DNA of 64,000 nucleotides. Origin: Paenibacillus pinihumi DSM 23905 = JCM 16419. Its GTDB lineage: Bacteria > Bacillota > Bacilli > Paenibacillales > Paenibacillaceae. The notes beneath the pieces were generated by a model. The model did not search any database. It was not told where the DNA came from and saw nothing but the letters and a program-made list of their open reading frames with translations. The DNA is taken from positions 912,381-976,380 of the forward strand of contig NZ_KE383864.1 of NCBI RefSeq assembly GCF_000422505.1, given 5' to 3'. The position numbers and the translations under genes were made by a program. This document shows, in pieces, positions 45,353 to 54,946 of the stretch (position 1 is its first letter; each line of letters starts with the position of its first letter).

Positions 45353-45404
45353 TGTTCAACCAATTGAGAGCCGTTTTGCTGCAACTGAAAACCCCGCTCA
45401 CGCA

Positions 45405-45442
45405 AAAAAAACCGCTACGGAACGAGTTCCTTAGCAGTTTTT
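45405..45442 (-). terminator. Terminator overlapping the end of the deacetylase gene
   Basis: On the minus strand AACTGCTAAGGAAC pairs imperfectly with GTTCCGTAGCGGTT and is followed by eight T. The last seven codons and the stop form the left arm. Confidence 0.75.
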
Positions 45443-46827
45443 TCCTGACCGTAATTCAGTTCTCTTGCCATATCCTTTAATCCGGGTTTGACATCGGCAG
45501 CACTCTGCTGTAGCTGCCCTTCCGGGCCGGAACCCGAACTGTACCGCTTTTTGAATTCTTCAATGGACATCGCCATAATTTTGGGTGTTAGCTGCGCTCG
45601 TCTGTCTGTTACCCGCTGCAGCCCAGTCGGATGCAGAACGCCAAGCAGCATTTTCAAGTACAACCGGGTCATTCGTCCAAACAGATTTTGCGGCAGCTCC
45701 AGCACAGTGAAGCCAAAGCCCTCCGAACCACGGTTGATCAAACTGATACCGTATATACCCCGGAGTTCCCGGTAATCTGTCCGCAGCGCCAATTGTCTGG
45801 AAATCAGAGGCAACGCCTTCTCCACTTCCCTGATCATCGTAATTGCTACCTGAACCAGTGATTTGGACTTGTTCATGACCTTGAACAGACGCTCATTGTC
45901 AAAATGCAGTTCTACAATTTTGTCGTTGTTGTGAATCTGCTGACCATCCTGCAATTGAAGCGTCTTGCCGTGATACGGACGGACACGGTAGTAGAACATG
46001 CCGCCGCCTTCACCGACGGGCTCCAGCCGGAACATCAAATGGAACAACCGCTCCCATCCCAGCCATGCGTTGACGAGCAGCGGCTTGAACATGCCTGTCT
46101 TTCTTGGTTTCCGGCCGCGCTGGCGATCTGACAGCTCAATCATCTCCGCTATCGTTACAAAGCGGAAGCCGCTCTGTGTACCTGCCTTCAAGTACACTTC
46201 AAGCGCCTCCAGCATGTTGGCCGGCGCATCCGAATCCGCACCAAGTGTCGTACCGCAATCATGCAGCAGCAGCACCTCACCGGGTCGCAGCTTCTTGAGC
46301 ATCCGTTTGGTCAACCGTCTAACACCGACCCGTCGGCGCCAGTCGCCAAACATGGAAGACCATAATATAATTTGCAAATAGCCAAGCCTCGAGAAATCAA
46401 ACAGATTGACAATACCCCAAGGCGGCCTATAATAAACCGGTATGGTTCTGGTCGCCTTCCTGATAATATCGGAAGTCAGATTGATCTGCCTTCTTACTTC
46501 CCTCGGTCGCATAAGCCAGTTTGTCTTATGAACATAATTATGAATTCCGATTACATGACCTTCGTCTGACATTCTCCTCAGCAGTTCAGGATACTTCTCC
46601 GCATTCGCGCCTACAACAAAAAATGTTGCCTTCGCATCATACTTTGCCAGTAAATCCAGCAACAACGGAGTATATTTGGGGTCCGGCCCATCGTCAAAGG
46701 TGAGTGAAATTTCATTCTTCACATGCCCTCTCTTGAATACCCGAAAACCAAACGTTCTGCTGATCAGACCCGGGAGAAAAGCGTAAAAGGTCAAAATGTA
46801 GAATCCCCAAAGCATCAAATTCTCCAT
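45415..46827 (-). CDS. Polysaccharide deacetylase fused to a YkoP-like domain
   Basis: About 470 residues. One N-terminal membrane segment (LMLWGFYILTFYAFLPGLI) is followed by a NodB-type deacetylase domain at residues 30-240: motif 1 LTFDDGPDPKYT with the catalytic Asp, motif 2 IGIHNYVHK (His-x3-His metal site partly altered to HNYVH), motif 3 YYRPPWG and the LLLHDCG with the catalytic His. A second domain of about 200 residues resembles Bacillus YkoP. Start uncertain: ATG at 46827 or 46845. Probably modifies wall polysaccharide at the outer face. Confidence 0.82.
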   Translation of the reverse strand: MENLMLWGFYILTFYAFLPGLISRTFGFRVFKRGHVKNEISLTFDDGPDPKYTPLLLDLLAKYDAKATFFVVGANAEKYPELLRRMSDEGHVIGIHNYVHKTNWLMRPREVRRQINLTSDIIRKATRTIPVYYRPPWGIVNLFDFSRLGYLQIILWSSMFGDWRRRVGVRRLTKRMLKKLRPGEVLLLHDCGTTLGADSDAPANMLEALEVYLKAGTQSGFRFVTIAEMIELSDRQRGRKPRKTGMFKPLLVNAWLGWERLFHLMFRLEPVGEGGGMFYYRVRPYHGKTLQLQDGQQIHNNDKIVELHFDNERLFKVMNKSKSLVQVAITMIREVEKALPLISRQLALRTDYRELRGIYGISLINRGSEGFGFTVLELPQNLFGRMTRLYLKMLLGVLHPTGLQRVTDRRAQLTPKIMAMSIEEFKKRYSSGSGPEGQLQQSAADVKPGLKDMARELNYGQEKTAKELVP

Positions 46828-47035
46828 ATTCTTTGTCCCCGCCATCTGTAATCTGTCCCTGTCAAGCCAAGGGCGAACGTATAGACGCACATATAATATT
46901 GTAACATAATGAAACAAGGAATAGGCATCTTTTTGAAAACATAGTACAATCAGAATACAGCTCGAACATATGCATCCAAGATATCGCACAATCCTTACAT
47001 AAGGCTGCCTAAAATATCCGTAGAGGAGACCGTTC

Positions 47036-48169
47036 ATGCTTACCTTTTACAAGAAATATTGGCGTACTGCGTTTGATATTTTGCTCATTGTCCTTACTGT
47101 ATATCTTATTATGTACGCCTTCAGTTTTATATACCGCATTGCCACACCTGTTATTCTTTCCTTTGTGATATTTGCTATGATTGAGCCGCTCGCCAAACGG
47201 CTGAACAAAATTGGAATCAGCAAGCCGATTGCTTCGGCGCTGTCCATTCTTTTCTTTGCCATGGTCATTGCGGGCGCATTCGTAATCGCTGGGATCATGC
47301 TGACTAACCAGATTACCGGCCTGATCAAGCTTATTCCGACCTATCAGGATCAGCTGAAGGATCAGATCGCCGCCATTACCGCCTATATCAGTGAAAAAAC
47401 AAGCCTGATTCCACCCGATTTCCTGAGCAGTTCCGCGGATTGGATTGATTCCGTCACGGAATGGGGAACCGGACTGGCAAAAGGATTTTTAACGGGACTC
47501 GTCGGATTTCTGACATCCTTCTCCAAGTTTATGTTTAATCTTGTGCTGGCTGTCATACTTGCCTACTTCCTGAGCATTGAAATTAATGACTGGAAGAAAA
47601 CAGCAGAAGATAAGACACCGAACACGTTCAAGAAAGCTTTTTTCTTCCTGAAGGACAATGTCTTCTCCGGCATTGCCGCTTATTTGAAGGCTCAGATGAA
47701 AATGATCAGTATTACCTTTATCGTCATACTAATCGCACTGCTTGTTCTTGGTGTCAAAAATGCGTTTACCATTTCGGTCATATCGGCAATATTTGACGTG
47801 CTGCCGTTGCTTGGGGTCAGTACCCTGTTTATTCCTTGGATCATCTATTTGTTCATAGTCGGCGAGACGACTCTGGCGATCTGCCTGGCCGCATTGCTGG
47901 CGGTTGTAATTCTCGCCAGACAAATACTGGAGCCGAAAATTACCGGTGATTCTCTTGGAGTATCCGCTTTTACCACCCTTTTGTTCATGATTATCTCGCT
48001 GTCCCTGTTCGGGGTAGCCGGGGTCATTATCTCTCCGGTACTCGTTATTTTGATCAAGGCGTTGTATGAACAGGGCTATTTGCACGAATGGATTCGCAAG
48101 CCGGTTGGCGAATATGATGATATCCCGCCAGCCCCACCCTCAGGCGGCGGCCCTGAGGCATCATCCTGA
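47036..48169 (+). CDS. AI-2E family transporter, YtvI-like
   Basis: 377 residues with seven or eight membrane segments arranged as in the AI-2E/PerM family: short N-terminal helices, a long soluble helical stretch (residues 95-170) and the conserved C-terminal block VISAIFDVLPLLGVSTLFI and LEPKITGDSLGVSAFTTLLF. Members export quorum signals, ions or small solutes; the substrate is not predictable. GAGGAGACC precedes the ATG. It starts at the first bases of the divergent deacetylase and overlaps the PBP gene tail to tail by nine bases. Confidence 0.88.
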   Translation: MLTFYKKYWRTAFDILLIVLTVYLIMYAFSFIYRIATPVILSFVIFAMIEPLAKRLNKIGISKPIASALSILFFAMVIAGAFVIAGIMLTNQITGLIKLIPTYQDQLKDQIAAITAYISEKTSLIPPDFLSSSADWIDSVTEWGTGLAKGFLTGLVGFLTSFSKFMFNLVLAVILAYFLSIEINDWKKTAEDKTPNTFKKAFFFLKDNVFSGIAAYLKAQMKMISITFIVILIALLVLGVKNAFTISVISAIFDVLPLLGVSTLFIPWIIYLFIVGETTLAICLAALLAVVILARQILEPKITGDSLGVSAFTTLLFMIISLSLFGVAGVIISPVLVILIKALYEQGYLHEWIRKPVGEYDDIPPAPPSGGGPEASS

Positions 48170-49996
48170 CGGCTGTTCAGCGAGAATGTCCATAACCCCG
48201 CGGAACAGTATCGTGGACTGGTTATGACTGCCGGAGAGCCGGTTCTCGGCAACGACCGCCACTGAATAGCGTGGCGCCTGTACAGGCCCGTAACCGACAA
48301 ACCATTGATGGTTGCGCTCCTTGCCATTGAATAGAGTTTGCGCAGTACCCGATTTTCCAGCGAGCCTCCACTTTGCCGCCTGGAGCGAAGTCCCTGTGCC
48401 ATATGCTACCACGTCCTCCATCCCCTCAATCAAGGCTCTGGCTGTAGCCGGAGCCACCCGGCCATATGGTGAATACAGGTTGCGGACAGGCAGGCTGCTC
48501 ATCAAATGGCCATTGGCGTAACGGATCTCGGAGACGATGCGTGGCGCTCTAACCTGTCCGTTATGAAGCAGCGTCACCACCAGATTGGCCGCCTGCAGCG
48601 GAGATACCGCAACGTCCCGTTGTCCGATGGCCGTCTGTGCCAACAAGCCGCCATCCCGGCCCTTCGGCAGTGCGGTGAACAATCTGCCTCCCTCCTCCTC
48701 CTGAAGCAGCCTGAGCGTCTGGCCAAGCGGCTTAAACACCTGCTCGCTTACCCAGCCTACCTGCTTGCCAAGGCCAAGCCGGTCTGCTGTCTGCATGAAT
48801 TGTTGGTATTGCAGCCGCTCTCCAAGCCGCGCAAAGGCAATATTGCAGGATTGGGCCAGGCCTTCACGCAAAGTTATCGTGCCGTGGCCGCCAGGCTTCC
48901 AGCAAGAAAGACCGTACTTGCCATATTCCCCGTTGCAATGGAACATTTCATCCAGCTCCGCCTCCCCCGCCTCCAGCGCCGCCGCTTCCGTCACCAGCTT
49001 GAATACCGAACCGGGAGCAATAGCATGAATCGCACGGTTTATCATTTCCTTCCCACCGGCATCGAGCCGGTAAGGATCATAGGCAGGCCGCGAGACCATC
49101 GCCACGATATCCGCATTTTTCGCATCCAGAACAACGACAGCTCCTTCCTTTAGCCCCTGCTTGTCCAGATAATGCTCGAGTTGATCCTGAATCTCCAGAT
49201 CAAGCGTCGTGACGACCTTCAATGGATAATATGGATTTTCAGACCTTACGAGACGCATATCCAGTCCATGAAGCGGCTTGTTTACCCCATCGGTATAATG
49301 AGAAACTGCTACGCCCCCAATTCCATGCAGCAGCGAATCGAGAGACTTCTCCAATCCTGCACCGCCGATCCGGTCATGCAGCTTTAGTTTTCCCTGCTCC
49401 AACTGGCTTCCGTACAGTGTCTCCAGCCGCTCCGGATGCTGGCTGATGTAGCCGATCGCGTGCATAGCAGCATAAGGCGGCTTGTATCTGACATGATAAG
49501 GAAGCACCCGAATACCTTCCAGCCTCATGGCACCGAGCTGCTCCAATTGTTTGCCGGAGAGCCGGTAAGGCAGCTTCTCTCCCTGCCGATGATAGAATCC
49601 GGGCTCTCTCAGCTTGGATAGCCAGTCATACAGCCGTACAGGGCTGGTATTCAAAATTGCCGCAAGCTTGTCCAGTTGCCCGGCCTGGGTCCATAGCTTG
49701 GTGTTGACAGGGAATGCAGCCAGCGTCATGACCGTCTCGCCTGTCATGGCCCGTCCCTTGCGGTCTGCAAAATCTGCTCTTCCAGTATCTAGAAGGAGTC
49801 CGCGTTCACGCTGGTTTACGGAGTAATCCTGGTAATGATGCACAGCAGGAGCAGCGGGAGAGTGAGGAAGCCATTGCAGCCATGCAAGCCGTACCAACTG
49901 GATAATTGCTACTGCCGTTACAACAAGCCCAAAATAATAAATTCTGCGCCGCATCCCTTCTCTTCTGCGTCTGCGGATTGCCGCTATGTCCTTCAT
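48161..49996 (-). CDS. Class B penicillin-binding protein (transpeptidase)
   Basis: About 611 residues: one N-terminal membrane anchor, a PBP dimerisation domain to about 260, then the transpeptidase domain. Active-site motifs: SxxK in IAPGSVFKLVTEAA, SxN in LAQSCNIAFARLG and KTG-like KSGTAQTLF. Crosslinks peptidoglycan stem peptides outside the membrane. No PASTA domain. I choose the ATG at 49996 (MKDIAAIRRRRRE) because TGGAGGA lies eight bases before it; an ATG at 50011 would bury the site. The arginine-rich start fixes topology. Possibly a sporulation or stress paralogue; the cellular role is open. Confidence 0.88.
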   Translation of the reverse strand: MKDIAAIRRRRREGMRRRIYYFGLVVTAVAIIQLVRLAWLQWLPHSPAAPAVHHYQDYSVNQRERGLLLDTGRADFADRKGRAMTGETVMTLAAFPVNTKLWTQAGQLDKLAAILNTSPVRLYDWLSKLREPGFYHRQGEKLPYRLSGKQLEQLGAMRLEGIRVLPYHVRYKPPYAAMHAIGYISQHPERLETLYGSQLEQGKLKLHDRIGGAGLEKSLDSLLHGIGGVAVSHYTDGVNKPLHGLDMRLVRSENPYYPLKVVTTLDLEIQDQLEHYLDKQGLKEGAVVVLDAKNADIVAMVSRPAYDPYRLDAGGKEMINRAIHAIAPGSVFKLVTEAAALEAGEAELDEMFHCNGEYGKYGLSCWKPGGHGTITLREGLAQSCNIAFARLGERLQYQQFMQTADRLGLGKQVGWVSEQVFKPLGQTLRLLQEEEGGRLFTALPKGRDGGLLAQTAIGQRDVAVSPLQAANLVVTLLHNGQVRAPRIVSEIRYANGHLMSSLPVRNLYSPYGRVAPATARALIEGMEDVVAYGTGTSLQAAKWRLAGKSGTAQTLFNGKERNHQWFVGYGPVQAPRYSVAVVAENRLSGSHNQSTILFRGVMDILAEQPSG

Positions 49997-50088
49997 CGCC
50001 TGTTCCTCCATTCAGGAACAGTATTTCCATCTTGCCGTAGCGTTAAGCCAAATCATGTTCCGTTGCCTCTTAACGATCTATATGCCAA

Positions 50089-50134
50089 AAGGATGCCCGC
50101 AGTCCAAAATGAATTTCGGGCTGCGGGCATCCTT
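50089..50134 (-). terminator. Terminator after the chemotaxis receptor
   Basis: AAGGATGCCCGCAG pairs with CTGCGGGCATCCTT. It lies between the receptor stop and the start of the PBP gene. Confidence 0.8.
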
Positions 50135-50200
50135 ATTGTTTGTTGCGATGATCTGGCTGCTCCCCGGGCATTCCAAGCCCGTAGCTGCAAGACTATACGA

Positions 50201-52348
50201 TTATGCCTTGGTATTAAAACGTGATAGTGAACCCTTCAGCTCATTGGATACTGTCTCCAGCTTGCCTGACAGATTCACCAGCCCTTCGCTGATGCTCAGC
50301 TGTTCACTGCTCAGAGAAGCAACCTCTTCCGAGGTGGCCGACGATTCCTCGGCTACACCGCTCACATTTTCCATGGCCTCGGACAGCACGGACTGGGATT
50401 GTTCAAGCTTTTCGATGGAATGTGTAGCGGAATCCAGCCGCTCTACGAATTGGGACATCTGGCTTTGTACCGAATAGAACAGCTGGTTTGCTTCCTTAAC
50501 AGATACAATCTGATCCTGGAACAGCGGGTAAGCCTCGGACAACACATTAACAGTCTCATCGATTTCACGCTGAATCGTCTCTGTAATTTGGCCAACAACG
50601 TCAATGGATTGACGGGACTGGTCCGCAAGCTTGCGGATTTCATCGGCAACAACCATGAAGCCCTTGCCTGCTGCGCCGGCTCTGGCCGCTTCAATCGTAG
50701 CATTCAGAGACAAAATATTCGTCTGCTTGGTCAAAGAGTTCAGCACTTCAAGAATTTTGCGGATAGAGCGGGTACTGTCCTTCAGACGATCTACCTTCTC
50801 CACCATAGAACGGGTCATTTCCTCTGTCATGCCTGTCTTCTCAATTAGTGCGGACATGTGCTCCGTCCCCTGTTTGCTCGCGCTCTCAACCTCGCCTGCG
50901 GCACCGACCATCTGATGATTGGCTTCGATAACCAGCTTCATCTGGGTGCCGATACCGGAAGTCAGGTCTGCGCCCCGCTCAGCTTCCATAGCCAGGCTCG
51001 AAGCGCCCGTGGCGATCTCTTCCGTAGCAATAGAAATTTCTCTGGCCGATACCGAAGTCTTTCTCGATGCTTCTGTCAGCTCTCCGGCTGTCTGCAGCAC
51101 TTCTTGTGCCGACTGGTTCGTCTGGTTGACGAGCGCCGTAATTTTCTCCATCATCTGGTTAAAGCTTCCGGACAATTGGCCGATCTCATCCTTGCTCTTA
51201 ATGGAGGAACGTACTGTCAGATTGCCTTTTTCCCCTTCAACCATCAGATTGCGAATCTGCATCAGCGGAACGACAATGAGGCGAATGACAATGAAGCCGA
51301 TACCGATAGCAAGCAGCACACCGACTCCAACAAAGATCCAGGTCAATTCCTGAATTTTCTTGGCATCTTTTACAAGCTCGGATACAGGAATTTCTCCGAT
51401 CAATTTCCAATCCATCAGCTTGAAGGAATCATGCACAACGAGAATTTCATTTCCATTCAAAACTGTGCGTATTGCTTTGTCATTGCCGGAGTTCTCCTCC
51501 GGGAATTGAATGCCGCTTTCCTGTCCGAGATCTTCAATATTTTTGGAATACATAATATGCTTGTTCTCATCCAGAATGCGTACGACACTATCATCACCAA
51601 GCGCAAGTCCTGACAGCTGATCAGCAATATCGTTGTATTTGATTTCAATCAGCAACACAAAAGCTGCTTCATTGGTGGACGTATTCTTGATGAGACGGGT
51701 GACCCCGATTACAGGTTCGTTCAGCATGCCGCTAAAGCCCTTCACCTCGGTTGGCAGCCATACCGGCCTGCCGTCCTGCTTCAGTGCAGCCTGATACCAA
51801 TCCTTCTCCTTGGCTTCAGCATAGTCGATTCTTGCTCCACCATAGTTAACGCCTGTGTACTTCTCATCGAGCGGAATCAGGTTGGCAGCCAATATCGACT
51901 TATTGCTCATCATCAGCGTCATCAGCTTCGTCTCCATATTTTTGGAGGCTTCAAATACCCGGAATACCGGCTCCTGCTGCTTTTTCAAGATCAGGATATT
52001 ATCCTGAATTTCCCGGTCAAAAATCACCTGCAGCGACAGGTCCTCATACGCCTGGAACAAAATGTCCATTTTGCTTGCAGCCTCGGCAACCGTCTGCTGG
52101 CTGAAATCCGCTACCTTGGTCTGGATAATATTTTTGGATGTTGAATAGGAAGTCAAACCGACCACAAGCACGCAAATCAAAATACTGCAGAAAATGAGCA
52201 AGACAAGTTTGGCGCCTACAGACTTGAACACATTAAAACTGCTCTTCTCCAGAAGATTATGTATCGCTTTCATTTCTCCCCTTGCATTTTTCACCTTACT
52301 TAATTCTTTGGACCTATCTTTCTTTTTTAATTTGTCCATGAGTTTCAT
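50201..52348 (-). CDS. Methyl-accepting chemotaxis protein with dCache-like sensor
   Basis: About 715 residues. A cytosolic N-terminal tail of 40 residues precedes the first membrane segment ([18 protein letters not shown]), then an extracellular double-Cache type sensor of about 260 residues ([15 protein letters not shown] is typical), a second membrane segment near 345, a HAMP domain and a long coiled-coil signalling domain with the hairpin tip around [20 protein letters not shown]. It passes ligand signals to CheA. AGGTGGTG precedes the ATG. The N-terminal tail is longer than usual for the family. Ligand unknown. Confidence 0.92.
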   Translation of the reverse strand: MKLMDKLKKKDRSKELSKVKNARGEMKAIHNLLEKSSFNVFKSVGAKLVLLIFCSILICVLVVGLTSYSTSKNIIQTKVADFSQQTVAEAASKMDILFQAYEDLSLQVIFDREIQDNILILKKQQEPVFRVFEASKNMETKLMTLMMSNKSILAANLIPLDEKYTGVNYGGARIDYAEAKEKDWYQAALKQDGRPVWLPTEVKGFSGMLNEPVIGVTRLIKNTSTNEAAFVLLIEIKYNDIADQLSGLALGDDSVVRILDENKHIMYSKNIEDLGQESGIQFPEENSGNDKAIRTVLNGNEILVVHDSFKLMDWKLIGEIPVSELVKDAKKIQELTWIFVGVGVLLAIGIGFIVIRLIVVPLMQIRNLMVEGEKGNLTVRSSIKSKDEIGQLSGSFNQMMEKITALVNQTNQSAQEVLQTAGELTEASRKTSVSAREISIATEEIATGASSLAMEAERGADLTSGIGTQMKLVIEANHQMVGAAGEVESASKQGTEHMSALIEKTGMTEEMTRSMVEKVDRLKDSTRSIRKILEVLNSLTKQTNILSLNATIEAARAGAAGKGFMVVADEIRKLADQSRQSIDVVGQITETIQREIDETVNVLSEAYPLFQDQIVSVKEANQLFYSVQSQMSQFVERLDSATHSIEKLEQSQSVLSEAMENVSGVAEESSATSEEVASLSSEQLSISEGLVNLSGKLETVSNELKGSLSRFNTKA

Positions 52349-52384
52349 GACGGCACCACCTGTACATTCATAATATCGGAGCAA

Positions 52385-52724
52385 AATATGTATTACTTCT
52401 CTTATCGGTCAAACTGTTCGGAAACATGAGGAATTTTAATAAAAAATGCAAAAAAAACCTCCTTTTTTATTCTTTACGGCATAAAGTAAGAGCTTACATC
52501 AACAGCATGCACCGATTGTAGCATTAATTCCATAGACCTAGTATATACATTTTGGCATTTAGGTCTATATACATGAACATTATATACATTAATCAGCCTT
52601 TTCTCATAGCAAAAAAGCATCATTCTTCTAAAGCGGAAGAATAATGCTTTTACATTTGCATCCTAATAAGTTCCATATCTGCTAAACATACATATAGATT
52701 TTGAACCTTGATAGAGATTACCTG
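52385..52724. other. A+T-rich gap upstream of the chemotaxis receptor
   Basis: 340 bases with no gene. It holds the receptor's promoter region, several long A and T tracts, short repeats of ATATACAT between 52540 and 52590, and the terminator at 52611. No strong sigma-A or sigma-D promoter could be fixed by eye. Confidence 0.5.
52611..52651 (-). terminator. Terminator after the U32 pair
   Basis: On the minus strand AAAAGCATTATTCTTCC pairs with GAAGAATGATGCTTTT, then TTG. Closes the mltG-U32-U32 operon. Confidence 0.8.
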
Positions 52725-53975
52725 TTATCTTATTTTTTTCCGCATCATGTCCATCGCTTTGACCGGATGATCCACTTTCATGCGAATCTTCTGCATCGGA
52801 TGCCGTGCTGCATCCAGCCCAGTTCCCGTTTCATCGGCAATCTGTCCGACGATTTGTTTGAAGAAGGTTCCGCCCGGTCCAAAGAACTCAACCTCCTGGC
52901 CCGGCTTAAAGTGGTTTCGCTGCTGAACGAGAGCGATTCCGCTTGCCTCATCATACTCCAGCACAACTCCGGCAAAATCATAAGGTGCCGCCTTTTCCTC
53001 TGCCTCGTAAATATGTTCTTTGGCACCCGGCGTCTGGAAAAAGAATCCGGTATTCAGTGGACGGTTGGCCGACTTGTTAATTTCTTCAACCCATTCCGGC
53101 TTCAATTTATAGCCCACCGGGTTGTCAAAATACGCATCGATTGCCTGACGATAAGCGTTGACCACTGTAGCGACATAATGGACACTCTTCATGCGTCCCT
53201 CAATCTTGAAGCTGTCCACTCCGGCCTCGATCAGCTCCGGCAAATGTTCAATCATGCACAAATCCTTGGAGCCCATCGTAAATTTATTTTCCTCCGCGGA
53301 ATTGACCATGTCCTGATCCACAAACAGATCATACTTCCAGCGGCACGACTGCGAGCAGCCGCCGCGGTTCGAGTCACGGTCTGTAAAGTGGTTGGACAGT
53401 ACGCAGCGTCCCGAGAACGAAGAGCACATTGCACCGTGAATAAAGGCTTCTATTTCAATGTCCACATTGGACTTGATCTCGGCGATTTCCTCCAGCGATG
53501 TCTCACGTGCCAGTACAACCCTCGGCAGGCCCTCGTCCTTCCAGAACTTCACGGCTTGCCAGTTCAAGATAGACTGCTGGGTGCTCAAGTGGACCTCAAG
53601 CTTGGGAGCTACACGCATGGCCGTATCCACAATAATCGGATCAGCGGCAATAATCGCCGCAATTCCGGCTTCCTCCAGCCCTTTCAGATAAGCCTCAATA
53701 CCGGCCAGATCCTCATTATGGGCGTAAATATTCGTTGCTACAAATACCTTGGCTCCGTATTTTTCCGCAAATTTGACGCCCTCTTTCATTTCTTCCAGAC
53801 TGAAATTGTCTGCACCCGACCGGAGTCCGTAGTGCTGCCCTCCGATGTATACGGCGTCAGCCCCGTAATGCACGGCAAATTTCAGCTTCTCCAGGTTGCC
53901 GGCAGGCGCCAGCAGCTCCGGACGGTCAAGACGGTGCCGCTTGCCGCGGTACTTGATTTTAGTTAAGGTTTCCAT
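52725..53975 (-). CDS. trhP2: U32-family tRNA wobble-uridine hydroxylation protein (YrrO-like)
   Basis: 416 residues. ELLAPAGNLEKLKFAVHYGA at the N-terminus and the U32 signature with cluster-binding cysteines: FIHGAMCSSFSGRCVLSN near 178 and GGCSQSCRW near 205. Annotated as peptidase in older literature, but the Bacillus homologue YrrO works with YrrN in prephenate-dependent formation of 5-hydroxyuridine at tRNA position 34. The gene follows its partner by 26 bases. Confidence 0.88.
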   Translation of the reverse strand: METLTKIKYRGKRHRLDRPELLAPAGNLEKLKFAVHYGADAVYIGGQHYGLRSGADNFSLEEMKEGVKFAEKYGAKVFVATNIYAHNEDLAGIEAYLKGLEEAGIAAIIAADPIIVDTAMRVAPKLEVHLSTQQSILNWQAVKFWKDEGLPRVVLARETSLEEIAEIKSNVDIEIEAFIHGAMCSSFSGRCVLSNHFTDRDSNRGGCSQSCRWKYDLFVDQDMVNSAEENKFTMGSKDLCMIEHLPELIEAGVDSFKIEGRMKSVHYVATVVNAYRQAIDAYFDNPVGYKLKPEWVEEINKSANRPLNTGFFFQTPGAKEHIYEAEEKAAPYDFAGVVLEYDEASGIALVQQRNHFKPGQEVEFFGPGGTFFKQIVGQIADETGTGLDAARHPMQKIRMKVDHPVKAMDMMRKKIR

Positions 53976-54001
53976 AGGCTAATCCCCCCTTGCATCGCCC
54001 A

Positions 54002-54946
54002 TTAATACACTTGTTCCTTATAGAAAAATCCGAAGGAAAGCTCACGGTCCGGATCTTGAACTGCCTTAATTTCATCTAATATGTCCTCATCAAATTGATA
54101 AGACTCAGGATTTGCAAAATAGGCATCAATCACTTTCCGGTATGCTTTCACTACGATTTCGTTGTAATCCGGCGATTTCAGCAGTCCTTCAACTTTGAAG
54201 CTGTCTACCCCGGCTTCCATCAGCTCATGCAGACTTTCCAGCATGCAAATATCATCGGAGCTCATAATATGTGTTCCGTTGAGGTCTTGATAGATTGGAT
54301 ATCGTTCCTCCTGTCGTTCTACCTCGATCAGGTAGAGGCCGCTGTCCTTGTCTGTTACGAGAGAAGAGGACTCTACTGTCCCTGAGCTGGTTCTATAGTC
54401 CATATAACTGTTCACCAGGCTGCGCTTGGAGTGATAAATATTTGTCAGCCCGTGTACCTGGACCTGAACCTCCATCGGCGTATTGCGCTTGATATCCAGC
54501 ACCTCATCCAGATTCAGCTCGCGGGCCAGCACGAAGCGGCCTGCCCCTTTGCGTCCCCAGTAGTTCGCCGTCGCATAGTTGGTCGAGGTCATTTCCGTAT
54601 TCCAGTGCAGCTTGAGCTTCGGCGCATGCTCCCTGACCGCCATTAATACGGCCGGGTCACCGAATACAACCGCATCCACCCCGGCATTTGCCAGTGCCCT
54701 GACGTAGTTCGGCAGCAGAGGAACGGTTTCATTATCAATCAGATTGTTCATAGCCACATAAATTTTAATGCCGTGCGGATTCGCATAGTTAACAGCTTCC
54801 AGCAATTTCTCCAAATTAAATTCGCCTGCCAGACGCATGCCAAAACGCGATTCTCCCAGCAGGAAAGCATCCGCACCTGCCTCGGCCAGACGCACCAGCT
54901 CCTCCATTGATGCTGCCGTCACCAGCAGCTCAGGCTTAACCGTCAA
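54002..54946 (-). CDS. trhP1: U32-family tRNA hydroxylation protein (YrrN-like)
   Basis: About 314 residues, shorter than its partner, as for YrrN. PELLVTAASMEELVRLAEAG begins the barrel; QVHGLTNIYHSKRSLVNSY replaces the cysteine-rich segment, so this subunit lacks the full metal cluster. Start chosen at TTG 54946, which has CGGAGG eight bases upstream and overlaps mltG by 11 bases; a GTG at 54979 is possible. In Bacillus this gene is preceded by yrrM (trmR), which is absent here. Confidence 0.83.
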   Translation of the reverse strand: MTVKPELLVTAASMEELVRLAEAGADAFLLGESRFGMRLAGEFNLEKLLEAVNYANPHGIKIYVAMNNLIDNETVPLLPNYVRALANAGVDAVVFGDPAVLMAVREHAPKLKLHWNTEMTSTNYATANYWGRKGAGRFVLARELNLDEVLDIKRNTPMEVQVQVHGLTNIYHSKRSLVNSYMDYRTSSGTVESSSLVTDKDSGLYLIEVERQEERYPIYQDLNGTHIMSSDDICMLESLHELMEAGVDSFKVEGLLKSPDYNEIVVKAYRKVIDAYFANPESYQFDEDILDEIKAVQDPDRELSFGFFYKEQVY

